From contig CM032123.1 in the NCBI GenBank assembly GCA_018894105.1, positions 9,239,001-9,303,000 of the forward strand: DNA of 64,000 bases, read 5' to 3'. Shown here piece by piece: positions 11,717 through 23,379 of the stretch. Position 1 is the first letter of the stretch, and each line of letters opens with the position of its first letter. The position numbers were made by a program, and so were the translations under genes. A model generated the notes under the pieces. The model did not search any database. It saw only the letters and a list, made by a program, of their open reading frames with translations, and was not told where the DNA came from. Source of the DNA: Jacaranda mimosifolia. Its lineage: Eukaryota; Streptophyta; Magnoliopsida; Lamiales; Bignoniaceae.

Positions 11717-12882
11717 GCGATTGGATCATGTTGGAGTCTCACATATGGGGCGCTAGAGGCAGATTAAAATGTCAATCTAAAGAATCTTTTTGCCATTTAA
11801 TTTAGCATGTAATGTAATTAATTTTATGGCATGTTAGTATGTCATCTAAAGGAATCTTTTGTAACATTTCAACATCACTGTATTCATCTTTTATGGCACA
11901 TTAGCATGTCATTTAAAAGTATTTTTATGACATTTTAACATGTCATTTGTTTTATTTTTTTATGACATATTACCTTGTCATTTAAATGAATTTTTGTAGC
12001 ATTTTAACCCGCCACTACATGCAATTTTTAGTGGTATATTAGCATGCCATTTAAAATAATTTTGAATGGTGCTTTGGCATGTTATTTAATTCATTTTTCA
12101 TGATATTTTAATGTCTCATTTGATATAATTTTTGTTGTATTTTATTAATGCCAAAATAAAGGTAATTTAGTGATATTTATACCCTTAACCACACTGCTAC
12201 AAGTGGCACTTTTAAAAAATATCATTAAATATAAAATTGCCACTATAATATTATTTAAATGGTACTTTTTAGTGTCTTTAATACTAAATTTTGTTGTAAT
12301 GTAGCTACTTGATATAATTTTAATGCATCAGCTAAATTAACCATAGTTTTAAAGAAGTATCAAAATTTAAGTTTTTGGCCATTTTTCTCTCCTCACCTAT
12401 ATCTTATATTTTTTCTGAATATTTTTTATCTGAAAATTTAATCTCTCACACTTTTTAAGTGTGTTATTTAATATAATAAGTTTGAACATATATTGAATAA
12501 TTGAAAAAATATGCTTTCGAAATATAAAAATAAACTAATATTTTTGCCTATACATATTAAAAATTTGATAGGTAGTTTGATAATAAATTCATATATTTGC
12601 AAATAGATGGTTATGGATTCGAGTCTTATACAAAGCAATTGAGGCATGGTGAAGTCTTATATATGGGATACTAGATGTAGATTGACATGCCATTTAAAAG
12701 AATCTTGTGTACCATTTATTTTAGCATGTTAGTTAATTAATTTTTCCGGCATTTTAGTATGTCATTTAAAGGAATCTTTCATGGAATTTTAATATCATTA
12801 TACGCATTTTTTGTGGCAAGTTAGCATGCCATTTAAAATTATCTTTCTGATATTTTAATATGTCATTTATTGTACTTTTTGT

Positions 12883-13609
12883 TAGGGATGGCAGTGGGGC
12901 AGATTTGGCTCGCCCCATACCCTGTCCCACCCCAAAAGACCCTGCCCCATCCCGCCTCGCCTTGTCCTGTCGGGTTGGCGGGTTTAACCCACCAACCCGA
13001 AAAGAATTAGAAAATTTGAAATCAATCAATAAAAGTATTAAATCAAAACCACTTGATAGCAATTAAAATTCAAATTTCAGGTACAAAAATGAAAATTTCA
13101 TGCAAATAAGATAAGATTTTAGACGCAAAATAGGATATAAGAATAGAGTTAAAGTAATAACGAGTACAAGTACAACATCCATATTTTTATACATTGTGAG
13201 TTTGTGATAGTAAACTGACACAAAAAAAAACTCAAAATTTTTAAGTCCAATATTTCCACCATATAGTTCTAATCCCCATCTAAATTAACTGAAGAGTCAA
13301 GCAGTCGACTGTAGAGAAAAGAAGTGAACAGCGGGTGGGAGTGGGAATGAAAAAAAAAAAAAAATTAGTGAAAGTGGAACCCTATTATTTTTGGTTTGGA
13401 CATTATTTTTAATTAGAAAAATATAAAATAAATTATATATAATATTCAATTATTTATTAAGGGGCGGGGTGGGTAAACCCCATACCCCACCCCAAATAAT
13501 TCGGGTTAAGAAAATCCCACCCCATACCCCGTTTATTCGCCCAAACCCATCCCATCCGGGACTAATTGAGCTCGGGTTCGGGTTTTGACCCGCTCCATTG
13601 CCATCCCTA
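12883..13609. mobile_element. hAT MITE, TSD CTTTTTGT
   Basis: The termini are TAGGGATGGCAGTGG (12883) and, inverted, TAGGGATGGCAATGG (ending 13609). An exact 8-bp duplication, CTTTTTGT, lies at 12875-12882 and 13610-13617. The ends are GC-rich with repeated 'acccc/ggggt' subterminal motifs, while the core is AT-rich. The 727-bp element has no transposase. The proline-rich 68- and 98-aa ORFs on opposite strands at 12766-13066 are products of the GC-rich end and not genes. Confidence 0.9.
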
Positions 13610-13845
13610 CTTTTTGTGGTGTATTAGCTTGTAATTTAAAGAAATTTTGGTGGCATTTTAACATGCTCTTACATGTGTTTTTAGTGGCATATTAGCATGC
13701 CATTTAAAAATATCTTTAGTGACACTTTAAAATGTTATTTAATACATTTTTCGTGGTATTTTAATGTATCATTCAATATATTTTTTGTTGTATTTTATTA
13801 ATATTACAATAGAGGTAAATTAATTAGTTCAACTCTTGTTATTAA

Positions 13846-14577
13846 AAAGGACTAAAATAATGTAATGGTGAACTAATTACAAGTCTTAGGCTGCTCTTTG
13901 AGTATAGCGGTCAAACCCACAATCAAATTTCAAACACTGCATGAAAAATCGGATACCGGATACATACTGAAACAGAAAACAAACACCAAATACTGACACA
14001 AAAATCTTAAAATGGTGAAAAAAGGGGAACTTGGTACAAACAATGTTTGGTATACTCCTATTACTCCTTGTCCTCTCCTTATTTTTGGTTACTTTTTGTT
14101 GGAGATGCCAAAAAATAAAAAATTACCTGAAAAATACTTGAAAATTTTCTTATCTGAAAAAAAATTGGTTTTAACAATTGATAATGGTAACATTAAAATA
14201 CAGAAGAAAAAACAGCAAACAGAAACCTTGAATGGAAATTCAAATTTGGAGAGAGAAAGAGGGAACCGGAATGGGAAATCACCGAAAGATTCGATAAGCA
14301 CAAATTCCAACAATTATGTTCCACATCTTTCTTTCAATTTTTTCCTTACTAGAAAAATACAATCGCATAAACAACTTTAATAATAAATGAATTAGTAAAC
14401 ATATTCAAATTAAGACTTAAAAATTTTCAAATATACCTGTAAATCCAAATTCTTAGAGCTATGGTTAGTTATGTAAAGTTTGGGATCATTTTAGGGAAAT
14501 CAAATTTTGGTATATGCTACAAAAACGGCCATTTTATGAGTAGAAGAAGGCTTCTTTTTTTAAGTAGTATGGATAAT
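13846..14577. other. Unassigned DNA between CACTA copies B and C
   Basis: A 122-aa ORF (14012-14380, plus) is open but low-complexity (Lys/Asn-rich, with QKKKQQTETLNGNSN) and matches nothing I know. The end (14480-14575) is a diverged copy of 2795-2890. The stretch may be the remains of an element inserted at the junction of two CACTA copies. Confidence 0.3.
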
Positions 14578-15818
14578 ACATTTGAAAAAGTGTAAGACCT
14601 TAAATTTAGAGATAGAAAATATTCAAAAGAAATTATAGGTCATGAGAAAAAATGGCAAAAATTTAAATTTTTTATACTTCTTTGAAAATATGGTTAATTT
14701 AATTGATACATTAAAATTATATTTATCAATGAATTTAATTAATACATTATGATAAGATGTATATAAATTCATGAATTTTACAGTTATGAATAACTAGATA
14801 TACTTTATCAATTTTTACGATATTTATTTTATGTCACACTATAACCAAATTATAAGTGATATATAAATATTTTTTAGAAAAAAGTAGTGATGTTAATTAA
14901 ATGCTTTTGAAATATAGTTATGTTAGTAGTTTCAATAAAATTACATTCTTATGACATTTTTTAATCAATTACCAATAATGTTAAATTATAGTGGCATTTT
15001 TTATTAGTATCACTATATTACTTTAATGTGTGACTATACTGTAAATTGGTGTTAAATTAGTGCCACTAAATAATTTGTTGCATCTTTTAAAAATGACACC
15101 ACAAATAAATATAAGTGGCATTTTTTAAAGAAAAAATTAGTGGCACTACTTGAACGCCTTGTAAATATATTTATATTGGCATTTTCAATCAAATGTCACT
15201 ATATTTCTGTCACTTATTAATCAGATGTCACTAAATATTATATTACAATAACATTTTTCAACAATTGTCACCATATTACTCTTGTGTGTCATTACACTAC
15301 TGAATGTCACTAAGTTAGTGCCACTAAATATTTTGTGGCATTTTTTTCTAAGTGACACCATAAATAAATATGAGCAACATTTTTTAAGAAAAATTAATGG
15401 TACTAGTTAAATGCCTTCAAATTATATTTTTATTGGCATTTTTTTGTCAAATGCCACTATTTTATATGTCATTTAATAATCAAATGTCACTCAATATTTT
15501 ATTATACTAATATTTTTTTTCTAACTATCACCATATTACTTTTGTGTGACATTAGACTATAAATGCCACTAAGTTAGTGCTACTAAATACTAAAAGAAAT
15601 TAGTGACACTAGTTAAATATTATTTAAATACATTTATCTTGGCATTTTTAATCATATGTCACTATTTTATTTTTTATTTAATAATCAAATGCCACTAAAT
15701 ATTAAATTATAGTGGCATTCTATTATAACTATCTCCATAATATTTTTTGTATCATTATAGTATAAAATGTCACCAAATTAGTGCCACTAAATGCCAATTT
15801 TCTTAAAAATAACTTTTG
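14578..15818 (-). mobile_element. CACTA-family fragment (copy C), inverted
   Basis: In reverse complement it matches copy A from the R1 start (15818, 'aagaaaattggcatttagtggcac') through several R1 units to the AT-rich middle, where it stops at 14578 ('ttgaaaaagtgtaagac'). The outer TIR bases are replaced: AAAAAT stands where TTTTAGTG is expected. The R2 half is missing, so both ends are truncated. Confidence 0.65.
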
Positions 15819-16301
15819 CGTTACAATATGCTATGGGCATTCTTGATTTCTCTTTCCTTTTATTTTGACACATTTATTTTGTCATAATAAAATCATTTGC
15901 TTTTGGAGTTTTTTAAAAAAAGGATTATATATATATATAGCCAAGTTTTAGAACTGGAAAATTACACAAATGAGAATATTTATATGAGACTAATTTATTT
16001 ACTATGACATAGAGGATTGTGAAGCTTAAAATGAAAACAGCTATCATAAATATGGAAAAGCCGTTCAATGCGATTTGTAATTTCCTACATTGTTAATTAA
16101 GAAGAATGCAAGTCTAATCAAGTTAAGTACATTTCGTATGGTTCTGTGTAAAGTGAACTGATTCCAAGTAAATATTTGAAAGCGTAAGAAAGAGAATTAG
16201 GTGGTGATTGATATGAGGAATGTAATTAGATGAAAATGTAATGAGTTTTGGAATGAAATAAACATGAGAAAAGAATGGTGCTAGTATAACTAATTTTATG
16301 C
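15819..16301. other. No gene seen
   Basis: The sequence is AT-rich without recognisable coding or repeat structure, except a (AT) tract near 15927-15940. The minus-strand 63-aa ORF at 16123-16314 has no motif support. Confidence 0.4.
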
Positions 16302-17358
16302 TTGGTATGTACAAGAAATAAGAAAGGAATAGAATTCTTATTCTTGTTTGATTCCATTCTCATTATTGGTAAATATTAGCAATGGCCGATAGAAATGAAA
16401 TGAAACTTTTTAAATGATCAATTATTTTTTTGTAAAAAATTATTAAAATAAAAATATTTACTAATAGATATTTTTTATATATTACTATAAGAAAATTTTG
16501 TGGGGTAAGTTTATAATTATGTAGCTTTAATATTACTCAAATTATATTAGTAAAAATATGTATTTTATATTTTATCAACTATATTATATACGCTTACGCA
16601 AAAAACTATAAACACAATTCCTTTGAAATTACTCTTTCTATAATTATAACCTAGCAAAGTCTTTTGAATTTTTTGATAAAATATTATTATAAAATTATAA
16701 AATCTTATAATTAGAATGCTTAATTTTTATGGTAAGACTAGAATGACTTTATTGCACTTTTTTATAAGTTTAATTTGAAAACCTATTGATACAATACACG
16801 ACTCTTAATTTATTAGTTTTGTACATATTTTTTTAATAATCTTAAAAGATGTGAATATGATTAATATTCTAAATTATATATATATATTTCGTTAGGCATG
16901 GAAAAAGTCAATGATGCTTCTTCTTTTTTATTATAAAACTTGAGAGGTGCATAATTATTTTTATTTTTTATTGTTTATTATTTTTATTTTATAATAATTT
17001 AATATTTTTTAATAATATTATTAAAAATTAGGAGAAAAATATATAATTAAATAAAAATATATAGCGATCAAATAAATTGGAACATAATATTAAACATTTG
17101 CAAAGTGAAGTTTTCTTTTTCTTTTTTTTTTAAATATGAAAGTCTTTTGTAAAATTTTGGAGGGTAATTTTGTCAATGAAAAATATAGGTTCATTCCCAA
17201 TGGATTAGGAATAGTTAAACCCATGAGGAACAGAGGGAATGGGTAAATCCATACTTATGGGAATGGGGATTTCCATCTTTAAATTGTACCAACAATAGGT
17301 TTAGGAATGGATTTATGAATGCTAATTCCATTCCCACCTCATTTATGCATACCAATTG
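16302..17358. mobile_element. Candidate MITE-like foldback element
   Basis: The left side starts TTGGTATGTACAAG and the right side ends, reverse complemented, TTGGTATGCATAAAT. Both ends carry inverted arrangements of 'ggaatggaatt/aattccattcc' motifs (16325-16365 and 17185-17345). The core is very AT-rich. I could not find a convincing target duplication, so the boundaries are tentative and the superfamily is undecided. Confidence 0.35.
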
Positions 17359-17906
17359 TGCCATTAATATATATGATATGAACAGTTCAAAAAATGGATA
17401 GCTTTAATAAATTTAAATATGTGAAGTAACCTTGTCACTAGAAGAAAATTAAAACTTACTGGCAGTAATTTATTAATGTTTAATAATATAACGATATAAA
17501 AATGTTACTATAATATATTTAGTGGCGGTTGATTATTAAATGACAAATGAAATAGTGACATTTGATTGAAAACATATATATAATTAACTAGTATCACTAA
17601 TTTTTTCTAAAAAATGTATTTAGTAGTTATGCATAAAGTGTTTAATGGCAATAATTTAGTGACATTTTATAGTATAATGATACAAAAAATAACATGGTGA
17701 TGGTTGTAAACAATTATCACTATACTATAATATTCAGTGAATTCGATTGTTCAATGACAAATAAATAGTGGCTTTAATTTGACTGAAAAATACCAATATA
17801 AATATATTTTGAAGGCATTTAACTAGTGCTATTAATTTTTCCTGGAAAATGCCACTAGTATTTATTGATGGTGTCAGTTATAGAAAATATCAAAAAATGT
17901 TTAGTG

Positions 17907-18091
17907 TTACTAACTTAGTGGCATTTTATAGTGTAATACACACAAAAATAATATGATTATAGTTGTTAAACAGTGTCACTATAATATAATATTTAGTGGT
18001 ATTAACTTAGTGGCATTTTATAGTGTAATACACACAAAAATAATATGATTATAGTTGTTAAACAATGTCACTATAATATAATATTTAGTGG
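17907..18091 (+). repeat. 92-bp tandem duplication in copy D
   Basis: The sequence from 'taacttagtggcattttata' at 17911 recurs at 18003 with almost no change, through 'ttaaacartgtcactataat'. The period is 92 bases. It is a local duplication of part of one R1 unit. Confidence 0.75.
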
Positions 18092-18484
18092 CATTTGATT
18101 AATAAATGGGATATAAAATATTTATATTTGATTGAAAATGTCAACATCAATGCATTTAAGCCATGCTACTAATTTTTTTGCCTGTTATATTTTATTCACG
18201 ATGTCATTGGAAAAAACATGCCATAAAGTTGTTAATGGCACTAACTTAATGGCATTTTATAATATAGTACACATCAAGTAATATGGTGATAGTTATAAAA
18301 ATATCATTATAATATGATACTTAGAGGCATTTGATTAATAAATGATAAAAAATAAAAAAAATAGTGACATTTTGTTAAACATACCAACACAACTATATGC
18401 CAAGGGCATTTAACTAGTTTTATTAATATTTTTTTAAATGCATTCATAATTTAATTATGGTGAAAAAAATATTGATAAAATTCC

Positions 18485-18600
18485 TTTTTCAGTTATACAC
18501 ATGCATGCACATTAGGTGCCCATTATTTCGAACTCCTAACCTCTCATATTATGTGGGAGACTTATGCCATTAGGCCACAGGTCAGTAGGCATGTCACAAA
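18485..18600 (-). repeat. SINE or tRNA-like insert in copy D
   Basis: In reverse complement it reads an A-box-like TGGCCTAATGGCATAAG followed by GAGAGGTTAGGAGTTCGAAAT, a B-box-like motif about 30 bases on. Other family copies lack this block, so it was inserted or acquired by copy D. No poly(A) or clear duplication is seen. Confidence 0.35.
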
Positions 18601-19094
18601 TAGATGAACTATAGGTACATTAATAACAAGAAAACTCACAAAGTTACATATCTTATCACTAATGTATTAACTAAATTAACTACTTGATATATTTTTAATG
18701 TATTGACGAAATTACTATATTTTAAAAAATAAAATTAAGTTTTTGTCATTTTTTTCCCTTATCACATATCATTATACTTTATCCCTCTCTACGTTTTGGA
18801 TATTTTTTTTATTTCTAAATTTGGTCTCTCTGATTTTTTCACTGTATTATCTTATGTAATAAATTCAATCAAATAAATTTAAATAATTAAGAAAATATGC
18901 TATATATAAAAATAAATAAATAATTTAAATTCTATAAATTGAAAATTCGATGGATAGCTTGGTAGTAAAACTCATATTTCTGCAAATAAAATTATTTAAA
19001 AGTTCGAGTTTCATACTAAAAATAAAATTGCAACTATAATACTATTTAAGTGTCTTTTTTCTAATGTCTAATTAATTATTTTATTATAGTGTGT

Positions 19095-20149
19095 TATTGA
19101 CCAATTAGTCGAGTGGTACTGTATAAGTGTGAGGACTAGATTTTGAACTTGAAACATATAAACAAAGCTTAATTTTAATGTGAAAGAGCAAGTAATAGTT
19201 TATTTTAAGTAGACTAACAGTTGTCGCATACCATTTTTGTGCATAGTAAAATATTTTTGGATTACTTTAGATTAATGTATGAAATAATTTAAACTATGAA
19301 GTAAAGTTAAGGTTGTATTAGGCGCTTCACATGATAAAGAAGGCAATGGAGGATGAAATTTTGACAATGTAGGTTGAGGATTTGTGGATTTTGTAAAAAA
19401 TACAGTTGTAATCTTATTGAATCATCATCATTTAAAGAATAATTTAGAAGCTAAATTTGGGATATTAATAAAATTGGTATCTTATAAACTATTTTTCTTA
19501 TGTTGAATACTGTATTTTATTCTTTAAACTGCATTATCCATTTCAATTGTTATAATAATTAAAGGATATATTATGTGAAAAATAAAAACTAACTTCAACT
19601 TTAGATGCAAAAATATCTCGTTCTATGACTACATAAACTTAACCATACAAAGCATAATAAAAACTTCAGTTTCTAGTTGAAATTTATAATCAACAACCTT
19701 AATAGTTAGTACGCCCATGCTTTTGGACAATTTGCTAAATTTGTATCAATATGTTAACTTTATTATTTCCCTCTCATAATGAATGCTCTATTTATTACAA
19801 TAAGAAATTCAACCATTGATTCCTTCCGTCCATGAATTTTCTAATGGATCTTTTACAATTTTAATATTATAAAACGTATGAAATTTTAACTTTCCAAGAT
19901 AAATACTAATCTCTAAAAAAATGCAAAATTTGAAGTATATAAAATTAGTTACATTAATTGGTTAACAAAATAATTGGAATATTTAAATTGTTAACATAGC
20001 AAACTAAAATTAAACGTTATTCACCATTGATTAATTTTGAAACTTGGATCGATTTTTGCTCTTCAATAAACTAGCTAATAAATAGTTAACTGACTTGATT
20101 CTGTGTTGTGGTGTTTGGCAATTGAATCAGTTCAAATTAAATATAAACA
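19095..20149. other. No gene seen
   Basis: AT-rich sequence with no recognisable coding or terminal-repeat features. Confidence 0.4.
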
Positions 20150-20158
20150 ATAATATAT

Positions 20159-20364
20159 TTCTTTTTTTTAAAAAGAAAATGGCAAAATATTATTAATTAG
20201 AGTAAAAAGCAAGAGCCTGAACAATTACATCAGAAGCAAAAACCCTGTTCTAATACAAAGTTAGAGCTTGTCTCGAAATAAAATGAGCACACATTTTAGC
20301 ATCACGCCTAACATGTGCAAAAGAAGAGAAATTTGCACAAGTGAGAAATTCCTTGGCATCTGAT
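20159..20364 (-). mobile_element. 5'-truncated LINE fragment (L1 RNase H C-terminus and 3' UTR)
   Basis: On the minus strand, about 20358-20255 reads AKEFLTCANFSSFAHVRRDA followed by KMCAHFISRQALTLY and a stop. The pattern of HVxRxAxxxAHxLA plus a short tail is the C-terminus of plant L1 RNase H domains. A short 3' UTR with 'aataatattttgcc' and an A-rich tail (T-rich on plus at 20159-20170) follows. A 9-bp repeat, ATAATATAT, flanks it (20150-20158 and 20365-20373), consistent with target-primed insertion, though it is AT-only. Confidence 0.65.
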
Positions 20365-20373
20365 ATAATATAT

Positions 20374-20990
20374 AGGACGGAAAACAGAAAGGTTTGTGGA
20401 CTAGTGTCTAAGTACATGAATAGTTTGTGGAATATAAATAATAAATTCTGATTCTACTCAATTTATTTAAACCATCAGATAAACATATTCTGCGTAGAAA
20501 CAAATGAAAAATCTAAGAGTTGGAAAATTCGATGTGATCCATTCCTTTTTCTGGCCGTTGCATGCCCAATATATCTTTTGTGGAATTTGATTCTTTCTTG
20601 CAAAAATTTACCAAAAAGTCAAATAAAAATTGGAGGCCCAGAATCCCACTAAAAGAATAATTGCATCCCACACACTTAAAACACACAACAGGAATGAGAT
20701 ATGTGGGACTCACTTTCCTCCACACCAAATTGATCTAAAGAAGCAGAATCTTGATGGGACCGCAAGTCAAATTGATCTTATTACATGCACTCCCTCAATT
20801 ATGGACCATGTCGCATGTCGATTGAAACATGAAAAAAAACATCTATTTCTCCACTACTGAGGTTTGACCTTACATAAGGAGCATTTTTAGAATGTTACGT
20901 TATGCATTTGCAAAAAAGAATGTGAACATATATTTAACCTATCCATCTTAAAATTTGAGACTTGTCATGGAAGTGGACGATTTAGTTGAT
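20374..20990. other. No supported gene
   Basis: Two overlapping ORFs on opposite strands (20513-20728 minus, 71 aa; 20630-20860 plus, 76 aa) have no recognisable motif. The region is slightly less AT-rich than its flanks. Confidence 0.35.
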
Positions 20991-21579
20991 GCTACAATAA
21001 GATTGATATTTAGTGGCATTAATTTAATAATATTTTATAATATAATAGTACAAAAAAAATAATACTGTGATAATTGTAAAAGAATGTCAATATAATAAAA
21101 CATTTGGTGCATTTTATTATTAAATAATAAAATAAAATAGCGACATTTGATTGAAAGTGTTGAAATAAATATACTTCGAAGACATCTAACTAGCTAGTGT
21201 CACTAATTTTTAGAAAAATACCGCTAATATGTAGTTATGGTGTCATTTGAAAAAATATCATAAATAAACTTGGTATTATTTTATAGTGTAATGATACACA
21301 AAAGTAATATAACTATAGTTGTAAGAAAACGTCATTTTAATGAAATATTTAGTGGTATTTGACTATTACTTGACATATAAAACAGTTAGCATTTGATTAA
21401 AAATGCCAATAAAAATGTATTTCTAAAGTATTTAACTAGTGCCACTAATTTTTTTTTAAAAATAAAATTTTAAATAGAAAAAAGGCCATAAAATGTTTAG
21501 TGACACTAATTCAATGACATTTTGTAGTGTAATGATACACATGAGTAATATGGTGATGATTGTTGAAAAATGTTGCTAT

Positions 21580-22242
21580 CACTACAAGAAGACACCCCTT
21601 CATTAATAAAAACTTTATGACGAAGAGGGTTCGGTCACTGTTTGAAAACAATTGTAATGAATTTTTGATGGATTATTAACAAACTTAACAAAATGAGTAA
21701 AAATATATATTAGTCATGATACTTGTGATGGATATGAAAATTATATATTTATATGAAGAGTCCGTCATAAATTTTATAACTTATGCAAGAAATTCTATCA
21801 CAAAATTAGTTTTATGACGCACTTTATTTTCATCACAAATTAATCAGTGACAAAGCATATATTAACGGATTTAGAAATAAATCCATCATAAAATGATAGA
21901 TCTCATTAAATTTATGATGGACTTATTTCACTAATCCGTTAGTATATGCTTTGTCATTGATTAGTTTGTGACGAAAATAAAGTACATCACAAAATTAATT
22001 TTATGATGGAATTTTTGTTATGGATCAAAAAATCATATAGAAGTTATAAAATTTATACAGAATCTTCATATCAATATATATTATTCATATCCATCACAAG
22101 TATCATAACTAATATATATTTTTGCTCATTTTAGTAATTTTGTTAGTAATCCATAAAAAATCTATCACAATTATCTTTGAACTGTGACAAAATCCTTTTC
22201 GTCACAAATTTTCCATTAGTGAAGGAATGTTTTCTTGTAGTG
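21580..22242. mobile_element. Foldback CACTA-type MITE, TSD TAT
   Basis: The ends are CACTACAAGAAGACACCCCT (21580) and, inverted, CACTACAAGAAAACATTCCT (ending 22242), with TAT on both sides (21577-21579 and 22243-22245). The two halves are complementary over almost their whole length (about 325 bases per arm, centre near 21905), for example 'gacaaagcatatattaacgg' against its inverse near 21930. It differs in sequence from the R1/R2 family but shares the CACTACAAGAA terminus. It could be a hairpin source of small RNAs. Confidence 0.85.
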
Positions 22243-23379
22243 TATATTGTACAATATTTAATGGCGTCTAATAAATAAATGACACATAAAAATATTGACC
22301 TTTAATTGAAAATGGTAACATGAATGTATTTCAAAAATATTTAACTAGTGCCACTATTTTTTCTTAAAAAACACCACTCATACTTATTTATGATGTCATT
22401 TAAAAAAAGATGTTATAAATTTTTAGTGGCACTAACTTAGTCTTAATGGAATTTTATAATGTAGTGATACATTAAAACAATACAGTAATAGTAGTAAAAA
22501 ATGTCACTATAATATAATACTAAATGACAATTGATTCACAAATATTATAAATATATAGTGGTGCTTTATTGAATAAACCAACATAACTATATGTCAAGTA
22601 CATTTAACTAGAGTCACTACTTTTTTTGGGGAAAAAAAAAATGCCGCTAATAATTTAGTTATGGTGTAATATGAAAATAATATCACAATAACAGATAAAG
22701 TATAAGTGTATTAATAACTATAAAATTTTATAATTTATATATATATATATATTATCATTAATATATTGATTAAATTAACCACTTGATATTCTTTTTTATG
22801 TATTGAGTAAATTAATCATATTCTAAAAGGTATAAAATATTTTTGTTTTTTCTGATTTTATCTCTCATCACTTATACATTTTTTAACCCTCCATTTTAAA
22901 AGATTTTCTATCTAAATTTGATTTCTCGTACTTTTTTAATTTTATTATTTCATATAATAAATTCAAGCACATACATTAAATAATCGAGAAAACGTACTTT
23001 CAAAATATGAAAATAAAGTAATATTTTTAACTATGTACATTGATCAATTTGATGGGTTGTGAACATATGGTTATGGATTTTGGCTTATGAGAGTAATTGG
23101 GGTATGTTGGAGTCTCGTGTATGGGATAGCATGTTATTTAAAAGAATATAGCTTTTATAATATTTAATTTAGCATGCTATTTAATTAATTTTTTATGACA
23201 TGTTAATATGTCATATAAAGAAATTTTTTGCATTTTAATTTTTGTGGTATGTTTGCATGTCATTTAAAAATATCTTTGTGATATTTGAACATGTAATTTT
23301 TTTGCATTTTTTGTAGCACATTGGCATGTCACTGGTAGGAAATTTTGCGGCATTTTAATATGCCACTATATAGATTTTA

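Larger units (their letters stand above)
9583..12301 (+). mobile_element. CACTA-family element (copy A), complete, inserted in copy B
   Basis: The element starts CACTAAAAGAAAATT (9583) and ends in the inverted equivalent (reverse complement CATTACAACAAAATT, ending 12301), 12 of 15 matching. It is flanked by TAG at 9580-9582 and 12302-12304; 3-bp duplications are diagnostic of CACTA elements. Removing it restores 'gattaaattag|ctacttgata', which matches the undisturbed sequence in its own middle region (about 11380-11400). It contains R1 repeats (9600-11280), an AT-rich middle, the tRNA-like relic (about 11648-11716) and R2 repeats (11790-12150). At 2.7 kb it has no transposase ORF and must be mobilised in trans, if at all. 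Its R1 field is rearranged into a large foldback. Confidence 0.8.
4668..13845 (+). mobile_element. CACTA-family element (copy B), outer copy carrying three insertions
   Basis: The left end is CACTACAAGAAAAG at 4668, the canonical CACTA (En/Spm) terminus. The R1 field follows (about 4690-4982 and 8742-9530), the AT-rich middle (9530-9579 and 12305-12550), the tRNA-like relic (about 12550-12626) and R2 (12660-12882 and 13618-13800). It is split by a hAT-like element (4983-8741), by copy A of its own family (9583-12301) and by a hAT MITE (12883-13609). Homology to the other copies fades at about 13845 without the expected ...TTGTAGTG end, so the right terminus is lost or replaced. No transposase ORF is present, so it is non-autonomous. 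Confidence 0.6.
17436..19091 (+). mobile_element. CACTA-family element (copy D), R2-deleted, TSD TGT
   Basis: It starts CACTAGAAGAAAATT (17436) and ends, inverted, CACTATAATAAAAT (19091), with TGT on both sides (17433-17435 and 19092-19094). Inside are R1 units (17460-18450), an inserted block with tRNA-like boxes (about 18485-18600), the AT-rich middle (18650-18940) and the tRNA-like relic (18950-19012), which joins almost directly to the right end. The R2 field is therefore deleted. No ORF is present. Confidence 0.75.

Noticed and set aside
11640..11720. Possible intact tRNA gene
   Set aside because: A- and B-box-like motifs are present but no complementary acceptor stem or anticodon arm can be drawn; the block recurs in diverged transposon copies.
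12766..13066. Overlapping 98-aa (minus) and 68-aa (plus) ORFs rich in Pro/Gly
   Set aside because: Both come from the GC-rich terminal repeats of the hAT MITE at 12883-13609.
14012..14380. 122-aa plus-strand ORF
   Set aside because: Low-complexity Lys/Asn/Gln-rich sequence with no motif or splice context; between transposon fragments.
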